A stretch of 64,000 bases of DNA from Corallococcus macrosporus DSM 14697. GTDB lineage: Bacteria; Myxococcota; Myxococcia; Myxococcales; Myxococcaceae. Position numbers and translations under genes: made by a program. The notes under the pieces are model-generated. The model was not told the origin of the DNA. It saw only the letters and a list, made by a program, of their open reading frames with translations, and did not search any database. Positions 51,855-60,723 of this stretch are shown here, in pieces (the stretch's first letter is position 1; each line of letters starts with the position of its first letter). Location of the stretch: NCBI RefSeq assembly GCF_002305895.1, contig NZ_CP022203.1:2954501-3018500 (forward strand). The letters are read 5' to 3'.

Positions 51855-54161
51855 ATGAACCCTCAATCATTCGGGAAATATCAGCTTCTTAAGAAGCTCG
51901 CCACGGGCGGCATGGCCGAAGTCTGGCTGGCGCGCCAGACGGGCATCGAGGGGTTCCACAAGAACCTCGTGGTGAAGCGCATCCTCCCGCACCTCGCGGA
52001 AGACCGTGAGTTCGTGGAGATGTTCCGGAACGAGGCGCTGATCGCCGCGCGCTTCAACCACCCGAACATCGCCCAGGTCTACGAGTTCGGCGAGGCCAAC
52101 GGCACCTATTACATCGCCATGGAGTTCATCCACGGCGAGGACCTGGGCCGGGTGATGCGCAAGGCGGCCAGCACGGGCCAGTGGGTGGCCCGGCCGCTGG
52201 CCATCCGCATCGTGGCCGCCGCGTGCGAGGGCCTGTTCTATGCCCACAGCCGCACGGACGACGCGGGCCGGCCCCTGCGCGTGGTGCACCGCGACATCTC
52301 GCCGCAGAACATCCTGATCAGCTTCGACGGCTCGGTGAAGCTGGTGGACTTCGGCATCGCCAAGGCGGCGGATCAGGCGTCGCTCACGAAGTCCGGCGCC
52401 ATCAAGGGCAAGTTCGCGTACATGGCCCCGGAGCAGGCCGCCGGCAAGCCGCTGGACGGGCGCGCGGACATCTTCGCCATCGGCCTGGTGCTCTACGAGC
52501 TGCTCACGGGCGTGCGTCCGTTGAAGCGGGACTCGGAGCTGGCCACGCTGCAGGCCGCCATGGAGTGCGCCATCGCCGCGCCTTCTCAGGTGGCGGACGT
52601 GCCGGAAGAGATGGATCCGGTGGTGATGCGGGCCATCGCGAAGAACGCGGACGACCGCTACCGGGACGCGCGCCAGTTCCAGATGTCGCTGGAGGAGATC
52701 CTCGTCGGGCAGCGCTGGGTGGCGGGCTCGGTGCAGATCTCCGAGCTGATGGAGACGCTCTTCGCCGAGCGCCTGGCCGAGGAGAAGGCCCAGGGGCAGG
52801 TGGTGCCCGTGGGAGAGGACTCCGCGAACTCCGGCACGCCCATGCCGCCCACGCCTCCGCCGCAGGAGCGGGGCCGCAGCCGCACCTCCGCCGCGGCGGA
52901 CATGAACTGGGAGGCGCCTCCGGGCGAGGCCTCGGTGCGCGAGCGCCCGCGGGGCTCGTCTCCCTCCCGCACGTCCATGGCGCCCCGGCGCACCTCGGCC
53001 GCCGTGCCCGCGGTGGAGCCGGATGAGCAGGGGGAGTGGGAGGCGCCGTCCGGTATCGAAGAGGCCCCGCCGCGCCGGAGCCGGACGTCCGCGGAGCTGC
53101 GCCGCCCCTCCAACCCGAACTCCACGCAGATTGCGCGGACGAGCTCGCGGTCGGACCTGAGCCGGACGGGCGCGGGGGATTTGCCGCCGCCTCGCCGCAC
53201 CGCCACGCGCGCCGCGCCCATCGTCGAAGATCCGGGGCCGCCGCCTCCGTCCCGCTCGCGCGCGAGCATGGCGGCGGTGGATGAGCGCACCCGCATGGAG
53301 GACGAGGAGCTCGACGACGAGCGGACCATGCTGCCGCCGCCGGAGCCCGCGCCGCCTCCGCGCCGTCGCACGGGGATTCAGTCCGGCATCCACCCCGCCG
53401 AGGCCCCGCCGCGCCGCCGCACGTCGAGCCGCGCGGAGATGCCGAACGCGCCGCCGCGTTCACGCACGTCGAGCGTGGCCCTGGCCCGCTCGCGCGCCGA
53501 GGACGCCGAGGTGGACCGCGCGCTGGAGAAGTCCGCGCGGAGCGCGCGCGCGGGCAATGCCAGGCGCAACATCGCCACGGTGGGCTTCATCGTGGGCCTG
53601 GTGGCCGTGGGCCTGGTGTTCCACAAGCCCATCCTCGCGGTGCTCAACAGCCGCGCGTCCGACGGGCAGTCGGTGACGCTGTCGGTCAACACCAATGAAA
53701 AGGTGAAGGTCTCGGTGCGGCACACCGAGCGCTGCGGCAGCCCGCAGCCGGTGACGGAGCTGGGCGAGACGCCCATCGTCAACGCGTCGGGCGTCCACCT
53801 CCAGGACACGCTCATCCTGGTGAATGAGCAGCAGGGCATCTACAAGGAGGAGAGTGAAACGCTCGCCTTCGGTGAGCCCGGTCAGGCCAAGTCCTACACC
53901 TACGAGTTCCGCCGGGGCCAGCTCCAGCTCACCCTGAAGCCGGACGGCCTGCGCGGCATCTCCGTGAAGCGCAACGGCCAGGACATGGGCACCTACCTGG
54001 GCAACAACAAGGGCATGGGCATGAAGATCGAGCTCATGGAGGGGCGCCACAAGCTGGAGCTGCAGGGCGGCCCGCTGAAGGAGCCCTTCATGTTCGAGGT
54101 CGACATCAAGCCCGGCCTCATCAACAAGCAGACCGAGGACCTGTCCGCCTTCGTGGGCTAG
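51855..54161 (+). CDS. Membrane Ser/Thr protein kinase with RTS-rich linker
   Basis: 768 residues. Kinase domain (about 8-280): ATGGMAEVWLA loop, VVKRILPHL with the ATP Lys, HRDISPQNILI (Ser in place of the usual Lys), DFGIAK, MAPEQ. A disordered linker (about 310-570) contains at least ten short motifs of the form R-x-R-T/S-S (RSRTSA, PRRTSA, RRRTSS and similar) among Pro and acidic stretches. A transmembrane helix (about 575-597) precedes a periplasmic beta domain (about 600-768) without a recognised family. Paralogous to the kinases at 8733 and 62017 (shared [10 protein letters not shown]). Convergent with a rhodanese gene. Confidence 0.9.
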   Translation: MNPQSFGKYQLLKKLATGGMAEVWLARQTGIEGFHKNLVVKRILPHLAEDREFVEMFRNEALIAARFNHPNIAQVYEFGEANGTYYIAMEFIHGEDLGRVMRKAASTGQWVARPLAIRIVAAACEGLFYAHSRTDDAGRPLRVVHRDISPQNILISFDGSVKLVDFGIAKAADQASLTKSGAIKGKFAYMAPEQAAGKPLDGRADIFAIGLVLYELLTGVRPLKRDSELATLQAAMECAIAAPSQVADVPEEMDPVVMRAIAKNADDRYRDARQFQMSLEEILVGQRWVAGSVQISELMETLFAERLAEEKAQGQVVPVGEDSANSGTPMPPTPPPQERGRSRTSAAADMNWEAPPGEASVRERPRGSSPSRTSMAPRRTSAAVPAVEPDEQGEWEAPSGIEEAPPRRSRTSAELRRPSNPNSTQIARTSSRSDLSRTGAGDLPPPRRTATRAAPIVEDPGPPPPSRSRASMAAVDERTRMEDEELDDERTMLPPPEPAPPPRRRTGIQSGIHPAEAPPRRRTSSRAEMPNAPPRSRTSSVALARSRAEDAEVDRALEKSARSARAGNARRNIATVGFIVGLVAVGLVFHKPILAVLNSRASDGQSVTLSVNTNEKVKVSVRHTERCGSPQPVTELGETPIVNASGVHLQDTLILVNEQQGIYKEESETLAFGEPGQAKSYTYEFRRGQLQLTLKPDGLRGISVKRNGQDMGTYLGNNKGMGMKIELMEGRHKLELQGGPLKEPFMFEVDIKPGLINKQTEDLSAFVG

Positions 54162-54177
54162 CCGTGCGCCGCCGTCG

Positions 54178-54510
54178 TCAGTAGCGGGACAGCGTGGGGT
54201 CCACCTGCCGGGCGTAGAGGTCGATGCCGCCTCGCAGCGACACGGCGTCGATGCCCAGCGACATCAGGTAGGCCGCGCCGTCCAGGCTGCGCACGCCGTG
54301 GTGGCAGTAGACGACCACGGACCGGCCGCGCAGGGGCTCCAGTTCGTCCGCGCGCTCCTCCAGCTCGGGCAGGGGAATCAGCAGCGAGTCCGGCAGCGCC
54401 ACCCAGGCATGCTCATGGGGAAAGCGGACGTCGAGCAGCGCGGGGCGGGACTCCGCGGGGCCGGCGAGCAGCTCGGCGAGGCGGGCGGGGGCAATCTCGG
54501 GGATGGGCAT
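54178..54510 (-). CDS. Single-domain rhodanese
   Basis: 110 residues. Rhodanese fold with active-site loop YCHHGVRSL (Cys69) and LLDVRFPHEH for the N-terminal strand. Transfers sulfane sulfur or acts as a persulfide carrier. Directly downstream (same strand, 19 bases) of the rhodanese-ThiF fusion, suggesting a shared sulfur pathway. Cytoplasmic: no signal. Confidence 0.9.
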   Translation of the reverse strand: MPIPEIAPARLAELLAGPAESRPALLDVRFPHEHAWVALPDSLLIPLPELEERADELEPLRGRSVVVYCHHGVRSLDGAAYLMSLGIDAVSLRGGIDLYARQVDPTLSRY

Positions 54511-54529
54511 GGCGGGGCGTTTGCGTTCC

Positions 54530-55696
54530 TCAGGCAGGCGTGGGCGCGGCGCAGAAGCGCTCGTAGTCGATGAGCTCCACCTTCGCGCCCGGCGCGCACA
54601 CGGGGCACTGCGTGTCCCTGCGCAGCTTGAGCTCCTGGAAGCGGGTGCCCAGCGCGTCGAAGGTGAGCAGCCGGCCCACGAGCGGCTCGCCCTGGCCGAG
54701 GAGGAGCTTGAGGGCCTCGGTGGCCTGGAGCAGGCCGATGGTGCCGGGGAGCACGCCCAGGACGCCGGCCTCGGCGCACGAGGGCGCCAGCTCGGGCGGG
54801 GGCGGGGCGGGGTAGAGGCAGCGGTAGCAGGGGCCCTGTCCGGGGATGAAGGTCGTCACCTGGCCCTCGAAGCGGAAGATGGAGCCGTGGACGTTGGGCT
54901 TGCCGAGCATGACACACGCGTCATTGAGCAGGTAGCGCGTGGGGAAGTTGTCCCCGCCGTCCAGCACGAGGTCGAAGCCCTCCAGAATCTCCAGCACGTT
55001 GTGCGAGGTGAGGCGCTCCTCGAAGCCCACCACCTTCACGTCCGGGTTGAGGGCCTCGATGGCGGCCCGGGCGCTCGCCACCTTGGGCTGGCCCTGACGC
55101 TCCCGCGTGTGGATGACCTGCCGCTGGAGGTTGCTCAGGTCGACCACGTCCGAGTCGACGATGCCCAGCGTGCCCACGCCCGCGGCCGCCAGGTACAGCG
55201 CCGCCGGTGCGCCCAACCCGCCGGCCCCCAGCAGCAGGACGCGGGACTGGAGCAGCTTCGCCTGGCCCGCTTCCCCGACCTCCGGGAGGCTCAGGTGGCG
55301 GCGGTAGCGCTCCTTCTGCTCGGCGGAGAGGACGAAGGGCTTCTCCACGGGGAGGGCGGCGTCGCTCCAGCGGTTGTAGCCCCCCGCCAGGGAGGCCACC
55401 CGCTCGTACCCCAGCTCCTTGAGCGTCTTGGCGGCCAGGGCGGAGCGGGTGCCGCCGGCGCAGTAGACGACCAGCTCCTCGTCGCGCCGGAGCTGGCTCT
55501 CCACGCGCAGCTCCAGGTAACCCCTGGGAATGTGGAGGGCGCCGGGCAGCCGGCCGCCGGCGTACTCGTCCGACTCCCGGACGTCCAGCAGCCGCACGGG
55601 GGCCCGGGTGTCCAGCAGCCGCTTCACGTCCTCCACGGAGACCTCGCGAATCTCCTGTTTCACTCCGGCCAGCAGCGTCTGGAAGGTCCGAGCCAT
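54530..55696 (-). CDS. Rhodanese-ThiF/MoeB fusion (sulfur carrier adenylyltransferase)
   Basis: 388 residues from ATG 55696. Residues 1-115 are a rhodanese domain (LLDVRESDEY, active Cys79 in VVYCAGGTRS); 120-388 are a ThiF/MoeB/HesA E1-like adenylyltransferase with ATP-binding GAGGLGAP (157-164), DLSNLQRQ, and two zinc CxxC pairs (CYRC and CPVC). In MoeBR/MOCS3 proteins the rhodanese is usually C-terminal, so the order here is reversed. Adenylates and thiolates the Gly-Gly tail of a MoaD or ThiS-like carrier; the window's MoaD is fused to MoaE at 27360. Confidence 0.9.
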   Translation of the reverse strand: MARTFQTLLAGVKQEIREVSVEDVKRLLDTRAPVRLLDVRESDEYAGGRLPGALHIPRGYLELRVESQLRRDEELVVYCAGGTRSALAAKTLKELGYERVASLAGGYNRWSDAALPVEKPFVLSAEQKERYRRHLSLPEVGEAGQAKLLQSRVLLLGAGGLGAPAALYLAAAGVGTLGIVDSDVVDLSNLQRQVIHTRERQGQPKVASARAAIEALNPDVKVVGFEERLTSHNVLEILEGFDLVLDGGDNFPTRYLLNDACVMLGKPNVHGSIFRFEGQVTTFIPGQGPCYRCLYPAPPPPELAPSCAEAGVLGVLPGTIGLLQATEALKLLLGQGEPLVGRLLTFDALGTRFQELKLRRDTQCPVCAPGAKVELIDYERFCAAPTPA

Positions 55697-55777
55697 GTCG
55701 GATGCATATAACCCAGGGGCGGGGCCCATGGATTTTCCAGGGCCGGGCGTTATAAGTCCTCATCAGGAGACATGGAC

Positions 55778-56158
55778 ATGGACAGCACCCCCACGACTTC
55801 CGCCGCCTCGCCGACCCCCCAGGCCACTCCGGTGGCCGTGCGCCTGACCGACGCCGCCATCCAGCAGGTGAAGAGCGTCATCAAGGCGCAGGGCTTCGAG
55901 GGCTACTTCTTCTCCATCCGCGTGGTGCCCGCCGGCTGCAGCGGCCTGGGCTACGACTTGAACCTCGTCAAGGAGTCCAAGGCCGGTGACGCCGTCTGGG
56001 AGCAGGACGGCGTGAAGATCGCCAGCGACCCGATGAGCAGCCAGTACCTCGCGGGCACGGAGATTGACTATGTCTCCGCCATCACCGGCTCGGGCTTCAA
56101 GTTCAACAACCCGAACGCGAAGTCCTCCTGCGGCTGCGGCACGTCGTTCACGACCTGA
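55778..56158 (+). CDS. A-type iron-sulfur carrier (ErpA/IscA family)
   Basis: 126 residues. HesB-like fold with the three conserved cysteines: AGCSGLGYDL and SSCGCGTSF at the C-terminus. Carries Fe-S clusters between assembly scaffold and targets. An N-terminal Ser/Thr/Pro tail of about 20 residues precedes the core. ATG 55778 chosen because AGGAG ends 8 bases upstream; ATG 55772 would be only 2 bases from it. Divergent from the rhodanese-ThiF gene. Confidence 0.93.
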   Translation: MDSTPTTSAASPTPQATPVAVRLTDAAIQQVKSVIKAQGFEGYFFSIRVVPAGCSGLGYDLNLVKESKAGDAVWEQDGVKIASDPMSSQYLAGTEIDYVSAITGSGFKFNNPNAKSSCGCGTSFTT

Positions 56159-56179
56159 GCCGAGCCGCCCGTGGTTGGT

Positions 56180-56196
56180 GCCCGTCCATGACGGGC
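56180..56196. terminator. Hairpin between convergent genes
   Basis: GCCCGT-ccatg-ACGGGC stem-loop 21 bases after the Fe-S carrier stop, followed by another GC-rich dyad before the thioesterase stop. No T-tract. Confidence 0.5.
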
Positions 56197-56257
56197 CTCG
56201 AGGCCGGGACGGGGCGTGAGGCCTCGCCCGGCCTTCGTGCGTCCAAAGCCGCGCGTC

Positions 56258-56776
56258 TCAGGCGCCGGCGATGGGCTTCATCACCTGCAGCCAGGACTGG
56301 TTCTCCTTCTGCCGGGCCAGGCGCAGCGTCCGGCGCGCCTGGGCCTCCTGGAAGGCTGCGCGGTCCGCGTCCGTCTCCATCTGCAGCGGCGGCACCGGCA
56401 CGCGGTTGCCGTCCTTGTCGATGGCCACGAAGGTCAGCAGCGCGCTGGTGGTGAGGTGCCGCTCGCCGGTGAGCGGGTTCTCCGCGTGCACCGTGACGCC
56501 CACCTCCATGGAGGTGCGGAAGGCGGCCAGCACCCGGCCGTGCAGCAGCGCCACCCAGCCCACCTTGATGGGGGCGTGGAAGTGCAGGTCATCCATGGAG
56601 GCCGTCACGACCACCTGCCGGCAGTGACGCTGCGCGGCCACGGCGCCGCAGATGTCAATCCACTGCATCACCTTGCCGCCGAAGGCGGCATCCAGGTTGT
56701 TGGCGTCCGGAGGCAGGATGAGCTGGGTCATCACCACCTCCGTGTCCTTCGGGTTCTTCGCGCTCAGGTCGGTCAT
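56258..56776 (-). CDS. Hotdog-fold acyl-CoA thioesterase
   Basis: 172 residues, single hotdog domain: PPDANNLDAAFGGKVMQWIDICGAVAA with the conserved Asp region, SMDDLHFHAPIKVGWVALLHG and a following VHAENPLTGERHLTTSALLTFVAID. This pattern is typical of the YciA/BACH-type acyl-CoA thioesterases, which hydrolyse acyl-CoA to free acid. Good GAGGTG ribosome site. Isolated gene; physiological substrate unknown. Confidence 0.9.
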   Translation of the reverse strand: MTDLSAKNPKDTEVVMTQLILPPDANNLDAAFGGKVMQWIDICGAVAAQRHCRQVVVTASMDDLHFHAPIKVGWVALLHGRVLAAFRTSMEVGVTVHAENPLTGERHLTTSALLTFVAIDKDGNRVPVPPLQMETDADRAAFQEAQARRTLRLARQKENQSWLQVMKPIAGA

Positions 56777-56900
56777 CTCGCACCTCGGGTTGTCGGACGG
56801 AGCCTGCGGCGGGGCCGCGCCGGTTCATCCCGTGGATATCCCAAGCGCTGACGCGCTGGGCCAGACAAAGCGCCGCAGGTGACAGGCGCGGGAGCGGCGC

Positions 56901-57641
56901 TCAGGCCAGGAAGGTGGAGACGCGGTCGAGGAACTCCTCGCGGCCCCGGCCGCGCCGGATGTCCTGCTTCGACACGTCCATGATGAGGCAGTCCACGCCG
57001 TACTTCTCCTGCAGCACCAGGGGGAAGCTGGCGTAGTAGCCGTTGAGGCCTCGGAGGAACTGGTGGCGGATGCCCTTCTCCTCTTCGCGGCCGCGGGTGC
57101 GGATGCGCTGGAGGAGGACCTCCACGCTGCCCACCTCGAAGCAGATGACCTTGTCGGGCCGGATGATGTGGCGCGACAGCCGCTGGAAGTACTCGTAGTA
57201 GAGGTCCAGCTCCGCGTTCGTCATGTGCCCCAGGCCGTGGAGGTACTTGGCGAAGATTTCCGGGTCCTCGTACAGCGTGCGGTCCTGCACGCAGCTCCGG
57301 CGGTACGAATGGATGAGCTCGTGGTGCTCGACGCGCCGGATGAGGAACTCGAGCTGGAGCGTGAAGGACCAGCGCGTCATGTCCGCGTAGTAGTCACGCA
57401 GGAAGCGGTTGTCGATGACGGGCTCGTCGAACAGCTCGTAGCCGAAGGCCTGGCTGATCATCTTCGCCGCCGTCGTCTTGCCCGCCCCGATGTTGCCCGC
57501 CAGCGCCACGAAGCGCCGCGCCTTGGGCACCTTGACGCGCAGCGTGTTGCGGAGACGCGGGGCGGCGGCCGCGGGGGCCTCTTCCGGGGCGGGGGCGGCC
57601 GGGGCGGGCTTCGAGCGCGTACGAGCGGTGGTGCGAGGCAT
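56901..57641 (-). CDS. Deoxynucleoside kinase (dGK/dAK family)
   Basis: 246 residues. An Ala/Pro-rich N-terminal tail of about 30 residues, then ALAGNIGAGKTTAAKM (P-loop), FDEPVIDNRFLRDYYADMTRW, SCVQDRTLYEDPEIFAKYLHG (DRS/DRT motif for catalysis), and a lid with RIRTRGREEEKGI. Phosphorylates deoxynucleosides for salvage; deoxyadenosine/deoxyguanosine kinases share this pattern. The stop of the GDPD gene upstream lies 12 bases before its start. Confidence 0.88.
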   Translation of the reverse strand: MPRTTARTRSKPAPAAPAPEEAPAAAAPRLRNTLRVKVPKARRFVALAGNIGAGKTTAAKMISQAFGYELFDEPVIDNRFLRDYYADMTRWSFTLQLEFLIRRVEHHELIHSYRRSCVQDRTLYEDPEIFAKYLHGLGHMTNAELDLYYEYFQRLSRHIIRPDKVICFEVGSVEVLLQRIRTRGREEEKGIRHQFLRGLNGYYASFPLVLQEKYGVDCLIMDVSKQDIRRGRGREEFLDRVSTFLA

Positions 57642-57652
57642 GAATCCGGGGC

Positions 57653-58474
57653 TTATCCCGGCTTCGAGGGGGCGTCCATGATCTGCCTCAGGACGTCCGG
57701 CCGGTCGGTCATGATGCCGCCGACCCCTTCCGCCAGGAGCCGCCGCATCTCCCCCGGGTCGTCCACGGTCCAGACGTTGACCCACTTGCCTCGGGCCGCG
57801 CACTGCTGGAGGAAGTCCGTGTCCACCAGCCGGACGTCGCCGAAGTAGAGCGGCATGTCGAGCACGGTGTAGCGCGGGTCCTCCGGCGGCATCTCCCCGC
57901 TGCGCAGGGCGATGACGAAGGCGGCGAGCGCGTCCCGGGGGTAGAAGTGACAGGCCGAGGGCAGCCGCGCGGCCAGCCGTTCCGCCACGGTGTCCAGCTC
58001 GCTGCCCATGCAGACCCGCTCCAGGGCCCCTTCCTCCTGGAGCACCTGGGCGAAGGTGTCCTCGATGCCGGGGACGTCCGGCTTGAGCTCCACGTTGAGG
58101 CGCAGGCCTGGGAAGGCGCGCAGCAGCTCGCGGAAGCTGGGGATGCGCGCCCCCTGTCCCCGGAACGGGAAGGTGCGGCCCTCGTCCGGGGTGAAGTGGA
58201 ACCCGGCGTCCAGCCGCTGGAGCTCGGTCAGGGTGAGTGCGGCGAGGGGGCCGGTGCCGTCCGTGCAGCGCTCCAGCGTGGCGTCATGGGCGACGACGAG
58301 CTCCCCGTCCCGGGTCAGGTGGAGGTCGAGCTCCAGCATGTCCGTGCGGAAGCGCTCCACGGCCTGCCGGAAGGCCGCCAACGTGTTCTCCGGGGCCACG
58401 GCCGCACCTCCACGGTGGGCGATGTGCAGCGTGGGCCGCAGGCCCTGGAGAAAGGGGAGGGGAGAGGATGCCAT
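57653..58474 (-). CDS. Glycerophosphodiester phosphodiesterase
   Basis: 273 residues. GDPD family: AHRGGAAVAPENT (His and Glu of the active site), MLELDLHLTRDGELVVAHDATLERCT, then NVELKPD. Cleaves glycerophosphodiesters to sn-glycerol-3-phosphate and an alcohol. No signal peptide, so cytoplasmic, although the N-terminus is short. Probably cotranscribed with the deoxynucleoside kinase gene. Confidence 0.93.
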   Translation of the reverse strand: MASSPLPFLQGLRPTLHIAHRGGAAVAPENTLAAFRQAVERFRTDMLELDLHLTRDGELVVAHDATLERCTDGTGPLAALTLTELQRLDAGFHFTPDEGRTFPFRGQGARIPSFRELLRAFPGLRLNVELKPDVPGIEDTFAQVLQEEGALERVCMGSELDTVAERLAARLPSACHFYPRDALAAFVIALRSGEMPPEDPRYTVLDMPLYFGDVRLVDTDFLQQCAARGKWVNVWTVDDPGEMRRLLAEGVGGIMTDRPDVLRQIMDAPSKPG

Positions 58475-58508
58475 GCCACCAGTGTAGCGACTGGCGGCAT
58501 GGGGCTGG

Positions 58509-60347
58509 TCAGCGGTTGAAGCGGTAGACGAAGATTCGTGAGGGGCCGCCGTTGGCGCGGGCCTCACAGGCGACCCACGGGATGCCATCCGCGTCCACTT
58601 GGAGATGCAGGCTGTCCACCTGGGCGGCGTCTTCCACGGCGCTGGTGGACCCATGGACTGTTCTCCACTCTGAGCCCGTCCAGTGCCGGACATGAACGCG
58701 GTTCGTCGCGCCGTCGCTCTCTCTCCAGGCCACCAGCGGAGTGCCGTCGGGAGCCAGGGCAATGGAGGGGAAGTCGGCGGGGCTGTTTCCGGGCGTGGCA
58801 CTCAACCCACTTCCCAGAGAGACCCACTGGCTGCCATTCCACCTGGAGACGTAGATGTTGGACGGGGTGCCGTTGGGACCTTCTGGGGTCGACTCGGACC
58901 AGGCCACGAGCGGGTTGCCATCGTCATCCAACTGCAGGGCCACCTGACTGGCGCTGGTTCCGGACGGGTGGGCCTTGAGCGTGGGGCCCACGGGGACCCA
59001 TTCATTGGAGACGCGTCTCCAGACATGGATGCGGCCGTTGACGGGCCGATTGTACGCGTCCAGTTCGAACTCTGCCCACGCGAGGTAGGGCACTGCGGCG
59101 TGGAAGCGCAGAGACACGTCGTTGACCCTTCCAAGGGATGCAGTCACAGCCCGGAATGCACTGCCGACGTTCTCCCACTGGGTCCCGTTGTGTCGGCGGA
59201 CCAGGAGGCTGGTCGAGCCTTGCTCAGGACCCTCGTGGATGACGGCGAGCCACGGAGATGTCGCGGATCCGAACTGGACTGCCGGCTTGCCCGCGCCGAA
59301 CACCTCGTCGCCTACAGGTTGCCAGTCGCTGCCGGACCAGGAACGGACGTAGGCGGTGCCTCCGCCCTGCTCCTCCTCGGTCCAGCTCACGAATGGGGTG
59401 CCGTTGTGGCTGGTGACCACGGGTGGTGAGGCAAATACGTCGACACCGTTGGTGCGAACGTTGAGCGCACCACCCAAGGCGTTCCAATTTCCTTCCTGGA
59501 AGCTGCTGACCGCAATGGCATCGGAGGCCCTCCAGGTGAGCAGTGGTGCGGTGTCAGGGGCAAGATGAAGGTGGGGGGAGTTCGCACCGGAAGGGCTGGC
59601 CCCCGATGTAGGGCCGACGCTCAGCCAGGCGGGGACGCGCCAACTCCACGTTCCCTCCGCGATTTCGAGTGGGTTGCCGGCAAGGTCCGAAAGCGTGTCG
59701 GCCAAGGACAGCTCGAACTCGTGGGGAACGGGACCCGTCTCCGTGGGGAAAACCGTCAGGAGCATTCCGTCCTCCGTCAGTTCGACGGTGCGGTCGACGA
59801 GCACTCCTCCGAGCCGGAGTCGGACCGAGGTTCCGGTCAGGGTCGTGTTCAGCAGGGGCTCCGAAATGCGAACGCGAATGGGACGACCTGCGGCGACGGC
59901 GCTGTCGTCTGGGGCGGGCTCCCTGGAGATGATGGTGGGCGGGGTGCGGTCCACGACGAAATGCCGGGCCGCACTTGTTTCGACACGCTCTCCCTTCGTC
60001 ACTCGGGCGACCAGCGTGTGTGTCGTCTCGGGAAACGTGGTGGTGTTCCAGGTGTACGTGTAGGGGGGCTGCAGCGAGGCCAACGGTGCATCGTCGATGA
60101 AAAGCTCGACCTTGTCGGGTTGCTGCACGTTCGTGCTGATCTGGAGCGTGACGGAGTCTCGTACGTGTGTCACTCCATCGACGGCGGAGAGCGTGACCTG
60201 GAAGTCCGTCTGGCCGCCGTCTGGCTCGTTGATGCCACCGGCATCGGGTTCTCCGTCCACGACGTCGGGAACGTTGATGCAGGCCGTGAATAGCGATGTG
60301 AGGGTGACGTAGGGGAAAAGGGCGCGGAGGTTCATGGCGGTGCGCAT
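58509..60347 (-). CDS. Lipoprotein with Ig-like domains and WNG-repeat propeller
   Basis: 612 residues from ATG 60347 (ATG 60335 also possible). Lipobox LFTAC, an Asp/Gly-rich spacer, an Ig-like domain (about 40-125, DKVELFIDDAPLASLQPPYTYTWNTTTF), a second Ig-like domain typical of SbsA-Ig (about 130-230, PPTIISREPAPDDSAV), then at least six repeats of about 45-55 residues ending in WNG/WSG.W..VG (NGTQWENVG, NGSQWVSLG), suggesting a beta-propeller. No catalytic site recognised. Similar repeat logic to the lipoproteins at 10950 and 14134. Confidence 0.75.
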   Translation of the reverse strand: MRTAMNLRALFPYVTLTSLFTACINVPDVVDGEPDAGGINEPDGGQTDFQVTLSAVDGVTHVRDSVTLQISTNVQQPDKVELFIDDAPLASLQPPYTYTWNTTTFPETTHTLVARVTKGERVETSAARHFVVDRTPPTIISREPAPDDSAVAAGRPIRVRISEPLLNTTLTGTSVRLRLGGVLVDRTVELTEDGMLLTVFPTETGPVPHEFELSLADTLSDLAGNPLEIAEGTWSWRVPAWLSVGPTSGASPSGANSPHLHLAPDTAPLLTWRASDAIAVSSFQEGNWNALGGALNVRTNGVDVFASPPVVTSHNGTPFVSWTEEEQGGGTAYVRSWSGSDWQPVGDEVFGAGKPAVQFGSATSPWLAVIHEGPEQGSTSLLVRRHNGTQWENVGSAFRAVTASLGRVNDVSLRFHAAVPYLAWAEFELDAYNRPVNGRIHVWRRVSNEWVPVGPTLKAHPSGTSASQVALQLDDDGNPLVAWSESTPEGPNGTPSNIYVSRWNGSQWVSLGSGLSATPGNSPADFPSIALAPDGTPLVAWRESDGATNRVHVRHWTGSEWRTVHGSTSAVEDAAQVDSLHLQVDADGIPWVACEARANGGPSRIFVYRFNR

Positions 60348-60723
60348 CAGCAATCCCCGTTCCTGACCAATAGACAAGAGGCGGGCTGTGTCCACCTTTC
60401 TCGAATCGGCGACGGACCGTCCAATCCGATGGACCTCGCGCCCGGAGCAGGCTGCCTCCCCTGGAGTGGTCCCCATGACGCAAGTCCGCCTCGGCGGGCT
60501 GCCGACAGGAGGACCTTTCCCGGAATCCTGAGAGTGTCGAAGCTGGAGCCGGACCCAGTGTGGAATCCGGGACTCACGTGGCTTGAGTTCACGCTCGTGT
60601 CACCTGGGCCGTAGGCGGCTTCCTTGCCGGCTCCCTCGGGGCGCCGGTATAAGGCCCCATCCTCAGGCCGGCAGGCGTCGGCGTTGACGAATCGCGGCGC
60701 CGAAACGAATGGAGACTCAAAAG
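60348..60723. other. Divergent intergenic region
   Basis: 376 bases between the two lipoprotein genes. It should contain both promoters. The only structure noticed is the small dyad CCGCC-TC-GGCGG at 60486-60497. No gene with a ribosome site is visible. Confidence 0.5.
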
